Assembly: GCF_003217575.1 (NCBI RefSeq) | Contig: NZ_QJTC01000011.1 | Span: 62,001 to 126,000, forward strand | DNA from: Xylophilus ampelinus | Lineage (GTDB): Bacteria; Pseudomonadota; Gammaproteobacteria; Burkholderiales; Burkholderiaceae_C | DNA length: 64,000 nt | Direction of reading: 5' to 3' | Program-made: the position numbers and the translations under genes | Notes under the pieces: generated by a model | What the model saw: the letters and a program-made list of their open reading frames with translations, nothing else | Databases searched by the model: none | Told to the model about the DNA's origin: nothing | Shown: piece after piece, positions 16,984 to 28,309 of the stretch | How positions within the stretch are numbered: position 1 is the stretch's first letter | How the letters are laid out: the number at the start of each line of letters is the position of its first letter

Positions 16984-17798
16984 GCCGCCCTCCTTGCATG
17001 GATGAAGAATTCCCGGTTGCCGTCGCCGCCGGCGATCGGGCTGTCGTGCCAGCCGATCACCTGCAGGCCGGCGGCGGCGCAGGCCGCGCGCAGCCGCGCT
17101 TCGACCACGCCGAACAGCGCGGCGTCGCGCACGATACCGCCCTTGCCGACCTGGCCAGGCTGCAGCTCGAACTGAGGCTTGGCCAGCATCAGCAGGTCGC
17201 CGCCGGCCGCCAGCGGTGGCACCAGAGCCGGCAGCACCAGCGTCAGCGAGATGAACGACAGGTCGCCCACCACCAGCGAGAATTCAGAAGAAAAAAGCGC
17301 TGCAGCCGGCGTGCGACGCCGACCATCAGCTATCGATTTAATAGCATCTGCCTGCAACTCCGCCAGCCGCTCAGGGTCGATCTCCCGCGCATTGCAGCCC
17401 TCGACGCACAGCACCCGCGGGTCGTCCCGCAGCCGCGAATGCAGCTGGCCGTGCCCCACGTCCAGGCCCATCACGCACGCCGCGCCGTGCTGCAGCAGGC
17501 AGTCGGTGAAGCCGCCGGTGGACTGGCCCACGTCCAGGCAGATGCGTCCGGCGGGATCGATGCCGGCGGCGCGCAGGGCACCCTCCAGCTTCAAGCCGCC
17601 GCGGGAGACATAGCGCGCCTCGGCCGCGTCGGCCAGTTCGACCTCCGCCGCCTCCGGCACCTCGTCCCCGTTCTTGCCCACCGTGCGCCAGTCACCGCCC
17701 GGCCCCAGCCGCCAGCGCAACCCGCCCGCGATCAGCCGCTGCGCCTGCGACCGCGAAGCCGCCAACCCGCGACCTACCAGCAACTGGTCAGCGCGCAC
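16980..17798 (-). CDS. tlyA: TlyA-family rRNA 2'-O-methyltransferase / hemolysin-like protein with an inserted repeat
   Basis: 272 residues from GTG 17798, which gives VRADQLLVGRGLAASRSQAQ and has CGGGG six bases upstream; the longer frame runs through an intergenic repeat and is less likely. Residues about 1-60 are an S4 RNA-binding domain; the rest is a Rossmann methyltransferase (CLDVGQSTGGFTDCLL, VVGDLSFISLTLVLP, LAKPQFEL). Family members 2'-O-methylate rRNA. The segment between LAELQAD and SLVVGDLSF is encoded by a 70-base interspersed repeat (17281-17350) that lengthens a loop without breaking the frame. ATGA overlap with metF. Confidence 0.87.
   Translation of the reverse strand: MRADQLLVGRGLAASRSQAQRLIAGGLRWRLGPGGDWRTVGKNGDEVPEAAEVELADAAEARYVSRGGLKLEGALRAAGIDPAGRICLDVGQSTGGFTDCLLQHGAACVMGLDVGHGQLHSRLRDDPRVLCVEGCNAREIDPERLAELQADAIKSIADGRRRTPAAALFSSEFSLVVGDLSFISLTLVLPALVPPLAAGGDLLMLAKPQFELQPGQVGKGGIVRDAALFGVVEARLRAACAAAGLQVIGWHDSPIAGGDGNREFFIHARRAA
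17281..17350 (+). repeat. AGCTAT-type interspersed repeat inside tlyA (full-length copy)
   Basis: Begins GAATTCAGAAGAAAAAAGCG, continues CTGCAGCCGGCGTGCGACGC (first hairpin GGCGT/ACGCC), then CGACCATCAGCTATCGATTT and AATAGCATC (second hairpin). About 45 bases are nearly identical to 27375-27440. tlyA is read on the opposite strand. Confidence 0.88.
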
Positions 17799-17844
17799 CG
17801 GCAACCCCGCTGGAAACAGGGCCGGCGTCAGGTTCAGGGGCACC

Positions 17845-17928
17845 GTGGATACGGCTTTGCCGTTCCACCGGTGCCGCCCCCTGCAAGGGGGTTGGCGAAG
17901 ACACGAAGTGCGCAGCCTGGGGGTTTGC
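17845..17928 (-). repeat. Family C interspersed repeat between ahcY and tlyA
   Basis: CCCCCTGCAAGGGGGTTGGC is a CCCCCT/AGGGGG hairpin, flanked by GGATACGGCTTTGCCG and GCGCAGCCTGGGGG. The same order of blocks appears at 39351-39450 on the other strand. It fills the whole gap and could act as an attenuator between ahcY and tlyA. Confidence 0.72.
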
Positions 17929-19368
<1,440 letters not shown>

Positions 19369-19440
19369 GGTCGGCTCCAGAAGAAAATTTCTGACGACCA
19401 CGCCCGGCTGCGCGTAACGTAAACGCTCGGGCACACAGGC

Positions 19441-19509
19441 GTGGGCGAGCGTCGTTGCGGATGGATGGTTCCGAGCCTCACGCCTGGAAGGCGCTGCAAC
19501 GCTCCTCGG
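19441..19509 (-). ncRNA. SAH riboswitch upstream of ahcY
   Basis: The minus strand reads CCGAGGAGCGTTGCAGCG, then CCAGG, then GAGGCTCGG, then CAACGACGCTCGCCC. CCGAG pairs with CTCGG to close the first helix, and GAGCG/TTG of the first strand pairs with CAACG/CGCTC at the end, the H-type pseudoknot of the class. Order, spacing and the location directly upstream of ahcY match the published SAH riboswitch. It senses SAH and is an ON switch. About 70 bases lie between it and the ahcY ATG. Confidence 0.93.
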
Positions 19510-19518
19510 AAAGCGCGC

Positions 19519-19524
19519 ATTTTA
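19519..19524 (-). promoter_or_regulatory. Probable -10 box of the ahcY riboswitch promoter
   Basis: TAAAAT on the minus strand, about 10 bases upstream of the first riboswitch base, so transcription would start at the aptamer. No good -35 box is seen. Confidence 0.45.
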
Positions 19525-19621
19525 CCGCAGCCGCGCGCGATCGGGCCGGGCTGGCTCTAGACTGTCGCCACCGCCATCGCACCGACATCTCCGCATCCGG
19601 CGGCCCCCTTCGAAAGACCCT

Positions 19622-20287
19622 ATGCACACCCAACTCTCCCGTCTCTTCTCGGCCGGCGCCCTCACGGCGCTGGCGTTGGCCGGCAGCTTCGCGCGGGCCC
19701 AGGTCCCGTCGATGCCCACGCCGCCCATCGCCGAAAAGCCGGTTCGCCTGCGCGGCACGCTGGTCCGGGTGGATGCCGGCACGCTGACGCTGAAGGAGCG
19801 CGGCGGCGAAGTCGTCACGCTGGCGCGGGCACCCGCCATGCCGATCTCGGAGGTCTATCCGATCCAGATGTCGGCGATCCGGCCGGGCAGCTTCATCGGC
19901 ACCGCCGCCCTGCCCCAGCCCGACGGCACCCAGAAGGCTTTGGAAGTGGTGGTGTTCCCCGAAGCCGCGCGCGGCACCGGCGAAGGCCACTATCAGTGGG
20001 ATCTGATGCCCGAAAGCACCATGACCAACGCCACCGTGTCCGGCAAGGCCGCCGCACCCAAGACGGTGCCGGGCGGCCAGCAGCTGGTGCTGCAGTACAA
20101 GGGCGGCGAAAAGACGGTGATCGTGCCGGCCGACGTGCCGGTCGTTAGCTTGAAGCCGGGCAACGCCGACGAGAAGGCACTCCTGGTGCCGGGCGCCAAA
20201 GTGCTGGTTCATGCGCAGTTGAAGGACGGTCAGCCGGTGGCGCTGCGAGTGAACGTCGGCCGCAACGGGTTCGCGCCGCCGATGTAG
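19622..20287 (+). CDS. Secreted protein of unknown function
   Basis: 221 residues with a signal peptide (GALTALALAGSFARAQ, cleavage near residue 27). The mature part is beta-rich: RLRGTLVRVDAGTLTLKERG looks like the small OB-like repeat of DUF5666-type proteins and a second such unit may lie near KTVIVPADVPVVSLK. No catalytic motif is visible. It is divergent from ahcY and ends convergent with the PMT-family glycosyltransferase gene. Probably periplasmic. Confidence 0.7.
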   Translation: MHTQLSRLFSAGALTALALAGSFARAQVPSMPTPPIAEKPVRLRGTLVRVDAGTLTLKERGGEVVTLARAPAMPISEVYPIQMSAIRPGSFIGTAALPQPDGTQKALEVVVFPEAARGTGEGHYQWDLMPESTMTNATVSGKAAAPKTVPGGQQLVLQYKGGEKTVIVPADVPVVSLKPGNADEKALLVPGAKVLVHAQLKDGQPVALRVNVGRNGFAPPM

Positions 20288-20341
20288 GCGGCGCGTGGCG
20301 GACGTCGAAAGTCCGCTCCGCCCGGCGACGGCGACCCGGCG

Positions 20342-21895
20342 TCACGAACCGCCGCAGGGCAGCACCTCGATCACCAGCGCCTGGGCACGCTGCAGTTCTG
20401 CGGGCCGGCAGCCCACCTGCGTCTGCAGCACGTCCAGCACGGCCTGGAACTTGGTCATGAACGCGCTGTGGCTGAATACGATGATGCGCGGCGGCGTGGG
20501 GCCCAGCGCCGCGATGCGGGCCGGAATATCGGCCGGCTTCACGATCGTCAGCAGCCGCTGGTCGAGCTGCTCCTGCGGGATGTGGTTGCGCAGGTAGTGC
20601 TGGAAATGCGACCGCATCGTGGGATCGTGCAATGCCACCACGATCAGGTCGCCCGGTCGGTAGGCACGCGCCACCAGTTCCGCGGCGCCGCGCCAATCGC
20701 CGCCGTTCTGTGGCCGCGGGGACAGCTGCCATACCCTCACGCCCATGGGAATCAGGGCCGCGACCAGCATCAGGCTCACGGCGCGCGGCCATCCCTTGAC
20801 CGTGGTGAACGCGGCCACCATCAGCAGGCAGCCGGGCACCATGAAGATCACATAGCGCTCGGAAAAGAATTCGGCACGCCGCGTGCCCAGCACCAGCATC
20901 AGGAAAAAGAGGACCATCACCACCGCGAGCGCGCCGACCACCGGTGCCAGCGCATGACGGTCGCGGCGCATGCGCAGGTAGATCGCCAGGCCCACCACCG
21001 CCAGCAGCAGGAACACCCAGAACGACGGACTACCGACATTTCCGGGATCGACATTGCGCAGCATCGCGATCGTGTTGCGCTTGAAAGTCATCGCCCACGA
21101 GAGCGCTTTGGGCGGCACCGCGCCGAGCTTCATCAGGATGCCCATCCAGCCCAGTCCCATGTAGACCAGCACCGGCACCACCGCCACGATCCACCGCCAA
21201 GACGCCGCGAAGAATGCCGCCGCGCTGCGAACCTGCAGTGTCATGACGGCCGCGATGCAGGCCACCATCAGCAGGCCGTAGTAGTGCGTGAGGCCCAGAA
21301 GCCCACCCAGCAGGAGCAATGCCAGGCTCGGCCTGCCGGCTCGGATCGCAGCCGCGTCCTCGTGCATCTGCCGGGCCATGCAGACGAACATCCACGCCGA
21401 CAGGCATGCGGCCAGCGAATAGCCTCTCGCGTCCTGGCTGTAGATCAGCAATGGACCGGAGGCCGCGAGCAGCGCAACGTAGACCGCACGCGCCGGCCAG
21501 GCAAAGCTGCGCGGCAACGCGAAAACCGACAGCATCGTGATGACGCCGAAAGCCGCGCTCAGGCTCCGGACCGCAAAATCCGAGACGCCGAAAAGCCATA
21601 TCCAAGCCACGAGCGCCATCTCGTAGAGCGGCGGATGCGGATCGGCGAACTTCCAGGTCCAGAAGCTGTCGGCCAACTGCAGTTGCTCCATGGTCTTGCC
21701 TGGAACCACCGGACCGTACCAGGGACCCGACTGTGCGGCGGTAGCGACCGAGAACAGCTCGTCTTCCCACAGACTGAATCCGGCGATGCCGTGAAACCGG
21801 AGATAGGTTCCCAGCAGGATCAGCAGAAAGATCAATGCGGTGGCGAAGACCGGCGTGCGGTTCGCCGGTGCCCCTTCGGTGCGTTGGCTCAACAT
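20342..21895 (-). CDS. Membrane glycosyltransferase of the PMT/ArnT-like (GT39/GT83) superfamily
   Basis: 517 residues with about ten to twelve hydrophobic segments. The first periplasmic loop has the acidic pair in GFSLWEDELFS, typical of enzymes using polyprenyl-phosphate sugars; HPPLYEMALVAW and YSQDARGYSL are further family blocks. The C-terminal 110 residues are soluble and periplasmic. It should transfer a sugar from undecaprenyl phosphate to a surface acceptor (lipid, glycan or protein); which one is unknown. A GtrB-like synthase and GtrA flippase stand 2-5 kb away on the other strand and could supply the donor. Confidence 0.82.
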   Translation of the reverse strand: MLSQRTEGAPANRTPVFATALIFLLILLGTYLRFHGIAGFSLWEDELFSVATAAQSGPWYGPVVPGKTMEQLQLADSFWTWKFADPHPPLYEMALVAWIWLFGVSDFAVRSLSAAFGVITMLSVFALPRSFAWPARAVYVALLAASGPLLIYSQDARGYSLAACLSAWMFVCMARQMHEDAAAIRAGRPSLALLLLGGLLGLTHYYGLLMVACIAAVMTLQVRSAAAFFAASWRWIVAVVPVLVYMGLGWMGILMKLGAVPPKALSWAMTFKRNTIAMLRNVDPGNVGSPSFWVFLLLAVVGLAIYLRMRRDRHALAPVVGALAVVMVLFFLMLVLGTRRAEFFSERYVIFMVPGCLLMVAAFTTVKGWPRAVSLMLVAALIPMGVRVWQLSPRPQNGGDWRGAAELVARAYRPGDLIVVALHDPTMRSHFQHYLRNHIPQEQLDQRLLTIVKPADIPARIAALGPTPPRIIVFSHSAFMTKFQAVLDVLQTQVGCRPAELQRAQALVIEVLPCGGS

Positions 21896-22174
21896 GCTTT
21901 CCTAGAAGTACGACGGGAAAATCGGGTTGCGGGTGCGGCGGACCGCGACGGGCGAAGGCCGGGCGGCGACGGCGTATGCACCACGGCGGGTTCGTAGCGG
22001 CCTTGGCGATCGCGACAAGGGTCACGTCCGGATACAAGCGGCGTATTCTGCCTGCGTGGCGCCCGTTGTCGTAATCCAACGCGGAGTCGGCGACACGAGC
22101 CGTGCGAGCGACAATTGCGGGTTTGCGCCCTGCCTGCGGCCTGTACGCCGCATGCTCTTCAGAGTGGACTCTCC

Positions 22175-23815
<1,641 letters not shown>

Positions 23816-23817
23816 GC

Positions 23818-24852
23818 ATGGCCGAACTCATCTCCATCGTCATCCCCTCCTACAACGAGGAACTGGTGCTGCGGCCCTTGATGCAGCGGCTGAGCGGCAC
23901 GCTGGCGACGCTGTCCGGCTACGATTGGGAGATTGTGTTCGTCAACGACGGCAGCACCGACACCACCCAGCAGATCATCGAAAAACTGTGCGCGGCCGAT
24001 CCGCGGGTGGCCGGCATCGAGCTGTCGCGCAACTTCGGCAAGGAACCCGCGATGACTGCCGGCCTCGACCATGCGCGCGGCGATGCGATCGTAATCCTCG
24101 ACGCCGACCTGCAGGACCCGCCCGAGTTGATCGCGGACTTCGTGCGCGAATGGAAGAACGGCCACGACGTGGTGGTGGCCTGCCGCACCCACCGCGACGG
24201 CGAGAGCTGTATCAAGAAGCTGACCGCCCACGTGTTCTACCGGGTGATCGGCGCGATGTCCAAAGTGGACATCCCCGCCAACACCGGCGACTGCAGGCTG
24301 ATGAGCCGGCGCGCGGTCGACAGCCTGCTGCGGATGCGCGAGCACCACCGCTTCATGAAGGGCCTGTTCGCCTGGATCGGCTACCCGACCAAAGTGGTCA
24401 ATTATCGACGCGAGCCGCGTGCGGCAGGCACCACCAAGTTCAACTACTGGAAGCTCTGGAACTTCGCGATCGAGGGCATCACCTCGTTCTCGATCTTTCC
24501 GTTGAAGCTGGCCACCTATTTCGGCGTGCTCATCGCGCTCGCGGCCTTCCTGGCGGGCGGGTGGATCATGCTCAAGACGATGATCTGGGGCGAGGATGTG
24601 CAGGGCTATCCGTCGCTGATGGTGACGATGCTGTTTTTGGGCGGCGTGCAGCTGTTCTTCATCGGCATCCTGGGCGAGTACCTGGGCCGCATCTACAACG
24701 AGACCAAGGCGCGGCCGCTGTACTTGGTGCAGTCCTATTCGGCGGCGCGTACCGGCATCGCGGTGCCGACGGCCGTGTCTCGGGCCGGCCCGGCGGTGCA
24801 GGCAGCGGGTGCTCCGCCCGCGGCACCGGCCTCCACCGGGCACCCGACGTGA
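23818..24852 (+). CDS. Polyisoprenyl-phosphate glycosyltransferase (GtrB/DPM-type GT2)
   Basis: 344 residues. GT-A domain with VIPSYNEE, FVNDGSTDTT, the DXD-type LDADLQDPP and the R-rich MSRRAVDSLL region; two C-terminal membrane helices (about 232-255 and 268-290, LMVTMLFLGGVQLFFIGILGEYLGRIY region). It should load a sugar onto undecaprenyl phosphate on the cytoplasmic face. The tail after residue 305 is Ala/Pro-rich. It overlaps the next gene by 4 bases (GTGA), and a GtrA flippase follows, so the set works like a gtr module. Confidence 0.92.
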   Translation: MAELISIVIPSYNEELVLRPLMQRLSGTLATLSGYDWEIVFVNDGSTDTTQQIIEKLCAADPRVAGIELSRNFGKEPAMTAGLDHARGDAIVILDADLQDPPELIADFVREWKNGHDVVVACRTHRDGESCIKKLTAHVFYRVIGAMSKVDIPANTGDCRLMSRRAVDSLLRMREHHRFMKGLFAWIGYPTKVVNYRREPRAAGTTKFNYWKLWNFAIEGITSFSIFPLKLATYFGVLIALAAFLAGGWIMLKTMIWGEDVQGYPSLMVTMLFLGGVQLFFIGILGEYLGRIYNETKARPLYLVQSYSAARTGIAVPTAVSRAGPAVQAAGAPPAAPASTGHPT

Positions 24853-26699
24853 CGCGGCGTTTGCGCACACGCGCGGCATGGGCCGGCCTGCTGCTGGCGA
24901 TGGCGGCGGGCCTGGCACAGGCCCGGGCCGCCGCACGACCGCCGGCAGCCGAGCCTTTCTACCTTGCGCCCACGGTGGAGAGCCTGCTCCTCTGCGACGA
25001 GGCAGCCGAAAACCTCAAGATCTTTCCGATCGAGGCCGCCTACGTCTACTGCGGCAAACGCAAGCTCGACGGGTCGGCGGCCCTGGCCCGGCTGCTGGAC
25101 ACGCTGGAACCCGGCGGCCCCAAGGGCAAGGTGCAGGTGGGCTACACCCAGACGCTCAAGCTGCTGAGCCTGTACAAGCGCGGGCCGAAAGGCTGGGAGC
25201 TGGACCTGGCCCAGGTCGATACGCTGCTGCGGCCGGTGACCAAGGTGGCGCGGCCGGTGGTGCTGTACCTGGCGGCCGACCACTTCGACACGATCGGCCC
25301 GCTGGCCGAGGAACTGCGCCAGGACAAGCGCAACCTGATGCTGCTGGCCGACGGCAGGCCGGCCGCATCCAGCTATTTCGGCTACCCGATCCTGCCGTAC
25401 ACGCTGCAGACCGATGCCGACATTCCCGTCAACCGGTACCGGTTCGCCGCGCTGCGGGCCATCGCCCGCCGCATCGCGGAGCTGCCCCCCCAGGCGCGCA
25501 AGCGCATCGTCGCGATCACGCTGCTGGGGGAGCTGCATCACATGTTCCCGAATTTCGAGAGCGGCATGGGGGCCTACGAGGACATTCGGGTCACCGATTA
25601 CAGCCCGGCCTCGGTGGCGGGCTTTCGGCTGTGGCTGCGGCAGCGCTACGGCAGCATCGAGACCTTCCAGGCGCGCACCGGGCTGGCCTATGACGGCTTC
25701 GACGCCGTTCCCGCACCGTCCAAGAACATCCGCAAGGACGTCCTCGACTCCTTCGGCGAACACTACGACGCTTTCGCCGACGGCACGCTGCCGTTCTCGG
25801 GCTGGCTCTGGGACCCGCAGCAGCGCATCGCCGCGCTCGACCTCTACATCGACGGGAAACGCCAAGGCCCGGTGCCGCGCGGGTTCAACCGTCTGGACGT
25901 CTACCGCGCCGACGAATCGGTGCTCGACCCGAACGTCGGCTACCGGATCGACTTCGATTTCAGCGGCATGACGCCCGGCCGCCACCGGGCGCAGATCGTG
26001 GCCGAATCGGCCGGCACCCGCTACGAACTGGCGCAGGTCGAATTCGTCGTCGGGTCGCGGCACCCGGTGCCGGCATGGCACCGCGCGGCCCCGGCCGTCG
26101 CCGGGCTCCCGAGCGCGCAGGCGCTGCCGGGTGTGAAATCGTGGCTGGACCTGCCGCGGTCGCTGCAGGACGTGTACTTCAATCCCCTGGCGCGCGACTG
26201 GAACCAGTACCGCGCCGGCCAGGTCCGCGCCTTCATGCAGGCCTTCTACGACGTGGCGGTGCAGGCAGGCCTGCCCGCCGACAAGCTCTATTCGCACCAG
26301 ATCGTGCCGCAGGTCAATTCGTCCTGGAACCCGCAGTTGCTGGCGGTGGGCGACACGCTCGCGGCCGACACGCCGTGGAAGCCGGGCTTCAACCTCTACG
26401 GTGGCGCGACCGACAGCGCCTGGGTGCGCGGCTTCATCGCCGAGCGGCGCTGGCGCGGCTACGGCGTGCCCGAGTTCCATCCGCAGCAGTGGAAGCGCCC
26501 CGGCAACGCCCTGAAGGCCCTGCGCTCGCACCAGCAGGCGGGCGCCCGCTTCGTCAGCCCGTATTACTTCTCACCGGTGCCGCAGCGGTTCCGGCCGCCG
26601 GGCATCCACGGCGTCAGCCGCATGGAACTGCGCCCCGACAATCCGCTGGACGGCTCCGACCAGTTCTACGACGCGATCCGCGCCCTGGCCCGAGAATGA
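24849..26699 (+). CDS. Secreted glycosidase-like protein (GH42/GH-A clan-like), specificity unknown
   Basis: 616 residues starting at GTG 24849 inside the preceding stop. N-terminal signal peptide (AAWAGLLLAMAAGLAQARAAA). The centre resembles GH-A barrels: ITLLGELHHMFPNFESG followed by DYSPASVAGFRLWLRQRYGS, a pattern I know from GH42-type beta-galactosidases. A beta-sandwich-like part follows and then VNSSWNPQLLAVGDTL. The exact family is not assigned. Placed between a GtrB-like synthase and GtrA with 4-base overlaps on both sides, it presumably acts in the periplasm on the product of that module; an alternative is a glycosyl transfer role by a hydrolase fold. Confidence 0.7.
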   Translation: MTRRLRTRAAWAGLLLAMAAGLAQARAAARPPAAEPFYLAPTVESLLLCDEAAENLKIFPIEAAYVYCGKRKLDGSAALARLLDTLEPGGPKGKVQVGYTQTLKLLSLYKRGPKGWELDLAQVDTLLRPVTKVARPVVLYLAADHFDTIGPLAEELRQDKRNLMLLADGRPAASSYFGYPILPYTLQTDADIPVNRYRFAALRAIARRIAELPPQARKRIVAITLLGELHHMFPNFESGMGAYEDIRVTDYSPASVAGFRLWLRQRYGSIETFQARTGLAYDGFDAVPAPSKNIRKDVLDSFGEHYDAFADGTLPFSGWLWDPQQRIAALDLYIDGKRQGPVPRGFNRLDVYRADESVLDPNVGYRIDFDFSGMTPGRHRAQIVAESAGTRYELAQVEFVVGSRHPVPAWHRAAPAVAGLPSAQALPGVKSWLDLPRSLQDVYFNPLARDWNQYRAGQVRAFMQAFYDVAVQAGLPADKLYSHQIVPQVNSSWNPQLLAVGDTLAADTPWKPGFNLYGGATDSAWVRGFIAERRWRGYGVPEFHPQQWKRPGNALKALRSHQQAGARFVSPYYFSPVPQRFRPPGIHGVSRMELRPDNPLDGSDQFYDAIRALARE

Positions 26700-27127
26700 T
26701 GTCTGCCCGTCCCGCCCTGCGGCAATTCCTGATCTTCTGCGCGGTCGGCACGCTCGGCTTCGTGGTCGACGCGGCGGTGCTCTACGCGCTGGCACCGTGG
26801 CTCGGCTGGTACGGCGGCCGGGTGCTGTCGTTCTGGGCGGCGGCGACCACCACCTGGCTGTTCAACCGTCACTTCACCTTCCCCGGCACGCGCGCCACCG
26901 GCAGCGGCAGCGGTATCTGGCGCGAGTACGGCAAGTACCTGGTCACGATGCTGGGTGGTGCGGCGCTCAACTACGGTGCCTATGTCGCCGTGCTGCACTG
27001 GTACCACGGGCCGTACGCCGCGCTGATCGGCGTGGCGGCGGGCAGCATCGCGGGGCTGGTGGCCAACTTCGCCAGCGCGCGGTACGTCGTGTTTCGCGCC
27101 CGGCCGGCCGTCACCGAGCCGCGCTGA
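26696..27127 (+). CDS. GtrA-family membrane protein (putative lipid-linked sugar flippase)
   Basis: 143 residues, four membrane helices. FLIFCAVGTLGFVVDAAVLY, RVLSFWAAATTTWLFNRHFTF and LVANFASARYVVF are the GtrA signatures. It is thought to flip undecaprenyl-phosphate sugars across the inner membrane. Starts at ATG 26696 within the previous stop (ATGA; a second ATG follows at 26699) and its own stop overlaps the next ATG. Confidence 0.9.
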   Translation: MMSARPALRQFLIFCAVGTLGFVVDAAVLYALAPWLGWYGGRVLSFWAAATTTWLFNRHFTFPGTRATGSGSGIWREYGKYLVTMLGGAALNYGAYVAVLHWYHGPYAALIGVAAGSIAGLVANFASARYVVFRARPAVTEPR

Positions 27128-27954
27128 TGCAGCCGCTCGACACCTGGCCGCTCGCGGCGCGCCGCGGCATCGTCGGCGTGCTGACCGATATCGACGACAC
27201 CCTCACCACCGACGGCGCGATCACCGCCGACGCGCTGGACGCCCTGCACGCCCTGCGCGGCGCCGGCCTCCCGGTGGTGCCGATCACCGGCCGCCCGGTG
27301 GGCTGGAGCGCCGAGTTCGCCGCCACTTGGCCGGTGGACGCGGTGGTGGCCGAGAACGGCGCCGTCGCGCTGCTGAATTCGAGGAAAAAAGGCCTGCAGC
27401 CGGCGTCCGACGCCGACCACGTGCTATCGAAAATATACCAACAGGACGCTGCGACCCGCGCCGCCAACTTCGGGCGGATGCGGCAGGTGGCCCGGCGTAT
27501 CCTGCGGGAGATTCCCGGTGCCGCGCTGGCGCAGGACTCGCCCGGCCGCGAGACCGACATCGCGATCGACCACAGCGAGTTCGTGCATCTGGACGCCGCC
27601 ACCGTGGCGCGCGTCGTGGCGCTGATGCGGTCCGAGGGCATGCATGCGACCGTCAGCAGCATCCACATCAACGGCTGGTTCGGCGACCACGACAAGCTCT
27701 CGGGTGCGCGCTGGATCCTGCGCACGCTGTGGCAGCGGGACCTGGATGCCGAGATCGACCGCTGGGTCTACGTGGGCGATTCGACCAACGACCAGGCCAT
27801 GTTCGGCCACTTCCCGCACAGCGTCGGCGTGGCCAACGTCGAGCGCTTCGTGCCGCAGCTGCGCCATCTGCCGCGCTATGTGACGCCCGCGGAACGGGGT
27901 GCGGGTTTCGCGCAGGTGGCCGATGCGATACTGCATGCGCGTGGTCCGGCCTGA
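27127..27954 (+). CDS. HAD-IIB phosphatase with an inserted repeat
   Basis: 275 residues. HAD motif I is LTDIDDTLTTDG, motif II PITGRPVGW, motif IV YVGDSTNDQAMF; the cap fits Cof/mannosyl-3-phosphoglycerate-phosphatase-like HAD-IIB proteins. It should dephosphorylate a sugar phosphate, possibly linked to the gtr module with which it overlaps (TGATG). Residues about 84-104 (NSRKKGLQPAS, DADHVLSKIY) are encoded by a 66-base interspersed repeat inserted in the cap region without breaking the frame. Substrate unknown. Confidence 0.85.
   Translation: MQPLDTWPLAARRGIVGVLTDIDDTLTTDGAITADALDALHALRGAGLPVVPITGRPVGWSAEFAATWPVDAVVAENGAVALLNSRKKGLQPASDADHVLSKIYQQDAATRAANFGRMRQVARRILREIPGAALAQDSPGRETDIAIDHSEFVHLDAATVARVVALMRSEGMHATVSSIHINGWFGDHDKLSGARWILRTLWQRDLDAEIDRWVYVGDSTNDQAMFGHFPHSVGVANVERFVPQLRHLPRYVTPAERGAGFAQVADAILHARGPA
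27375..27440 (+). repeat. AGCTAT-type interspersed repeat inside the HAD phosphatase gene
   Basis: GAATTCGAGGAAAAAAGGCC, then TGCAGCCGGCGTCCGACGCC, GACCACGTGCTATCGAAAAT and ATACC. Same element as 17281-17350, here read on its plus strand. The second hairpin has decayed slightly (ATACC for ATAGC). Confidence 0.87.
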
Positions 27955-28007
27955 CCCGGCCTTCGGATCGGCGCCGCACGGCCGGGTCACCGTGACACCC
28001 TGTTCCC

Positions 28008-28259
28008 GGCGCGCTGCTGACCTTCGCATCCGCCACGTTCTACCCGCTGCAGGCCGGCGGCGCGTCGGCATGGGGCCTGGCCCCGTTGGACGGCCAGCAA
28101 CTGGCCGGCATGCTGATGCGGGTGCCGGGCAGCTTCGCCTACCCGGCAGCCGGCATAGCGCTGGCACTGCGGCGTTTCCATGTCGACGAGCGGGCCGCGC
28201 CACCACCGGTCGCCGCCAGCAATCGCCTTTGGCCGACAGCCCGAAGCGCAACAGATTGA
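28008..28259 (+). pseudogene. C-terminal remnant of a CtaG-like cytochrome c oxidase assembly protein
   Basis: The plus frame reads GALLTFASATFYPLQAGGAS, WGLAPLDGQQLAGMLMRVPG and FAYPAAGIALALRRF before TGA at 28257. This matches the end of the Caa3-type CtaG membrane protein (LTPLEDQQLAGLIMWVPG-like in relatives). No start codon or N-terminal part is present, so only about 83 codons survive. It explains most of the 27955-28309 gap. Confidence 0.72.
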
Positions 28260-28309
28260 CAGCCGCAGTCGGGTGCGGACCGGCTAATCGGGGAAAGGAC
28301 CAATACCCC

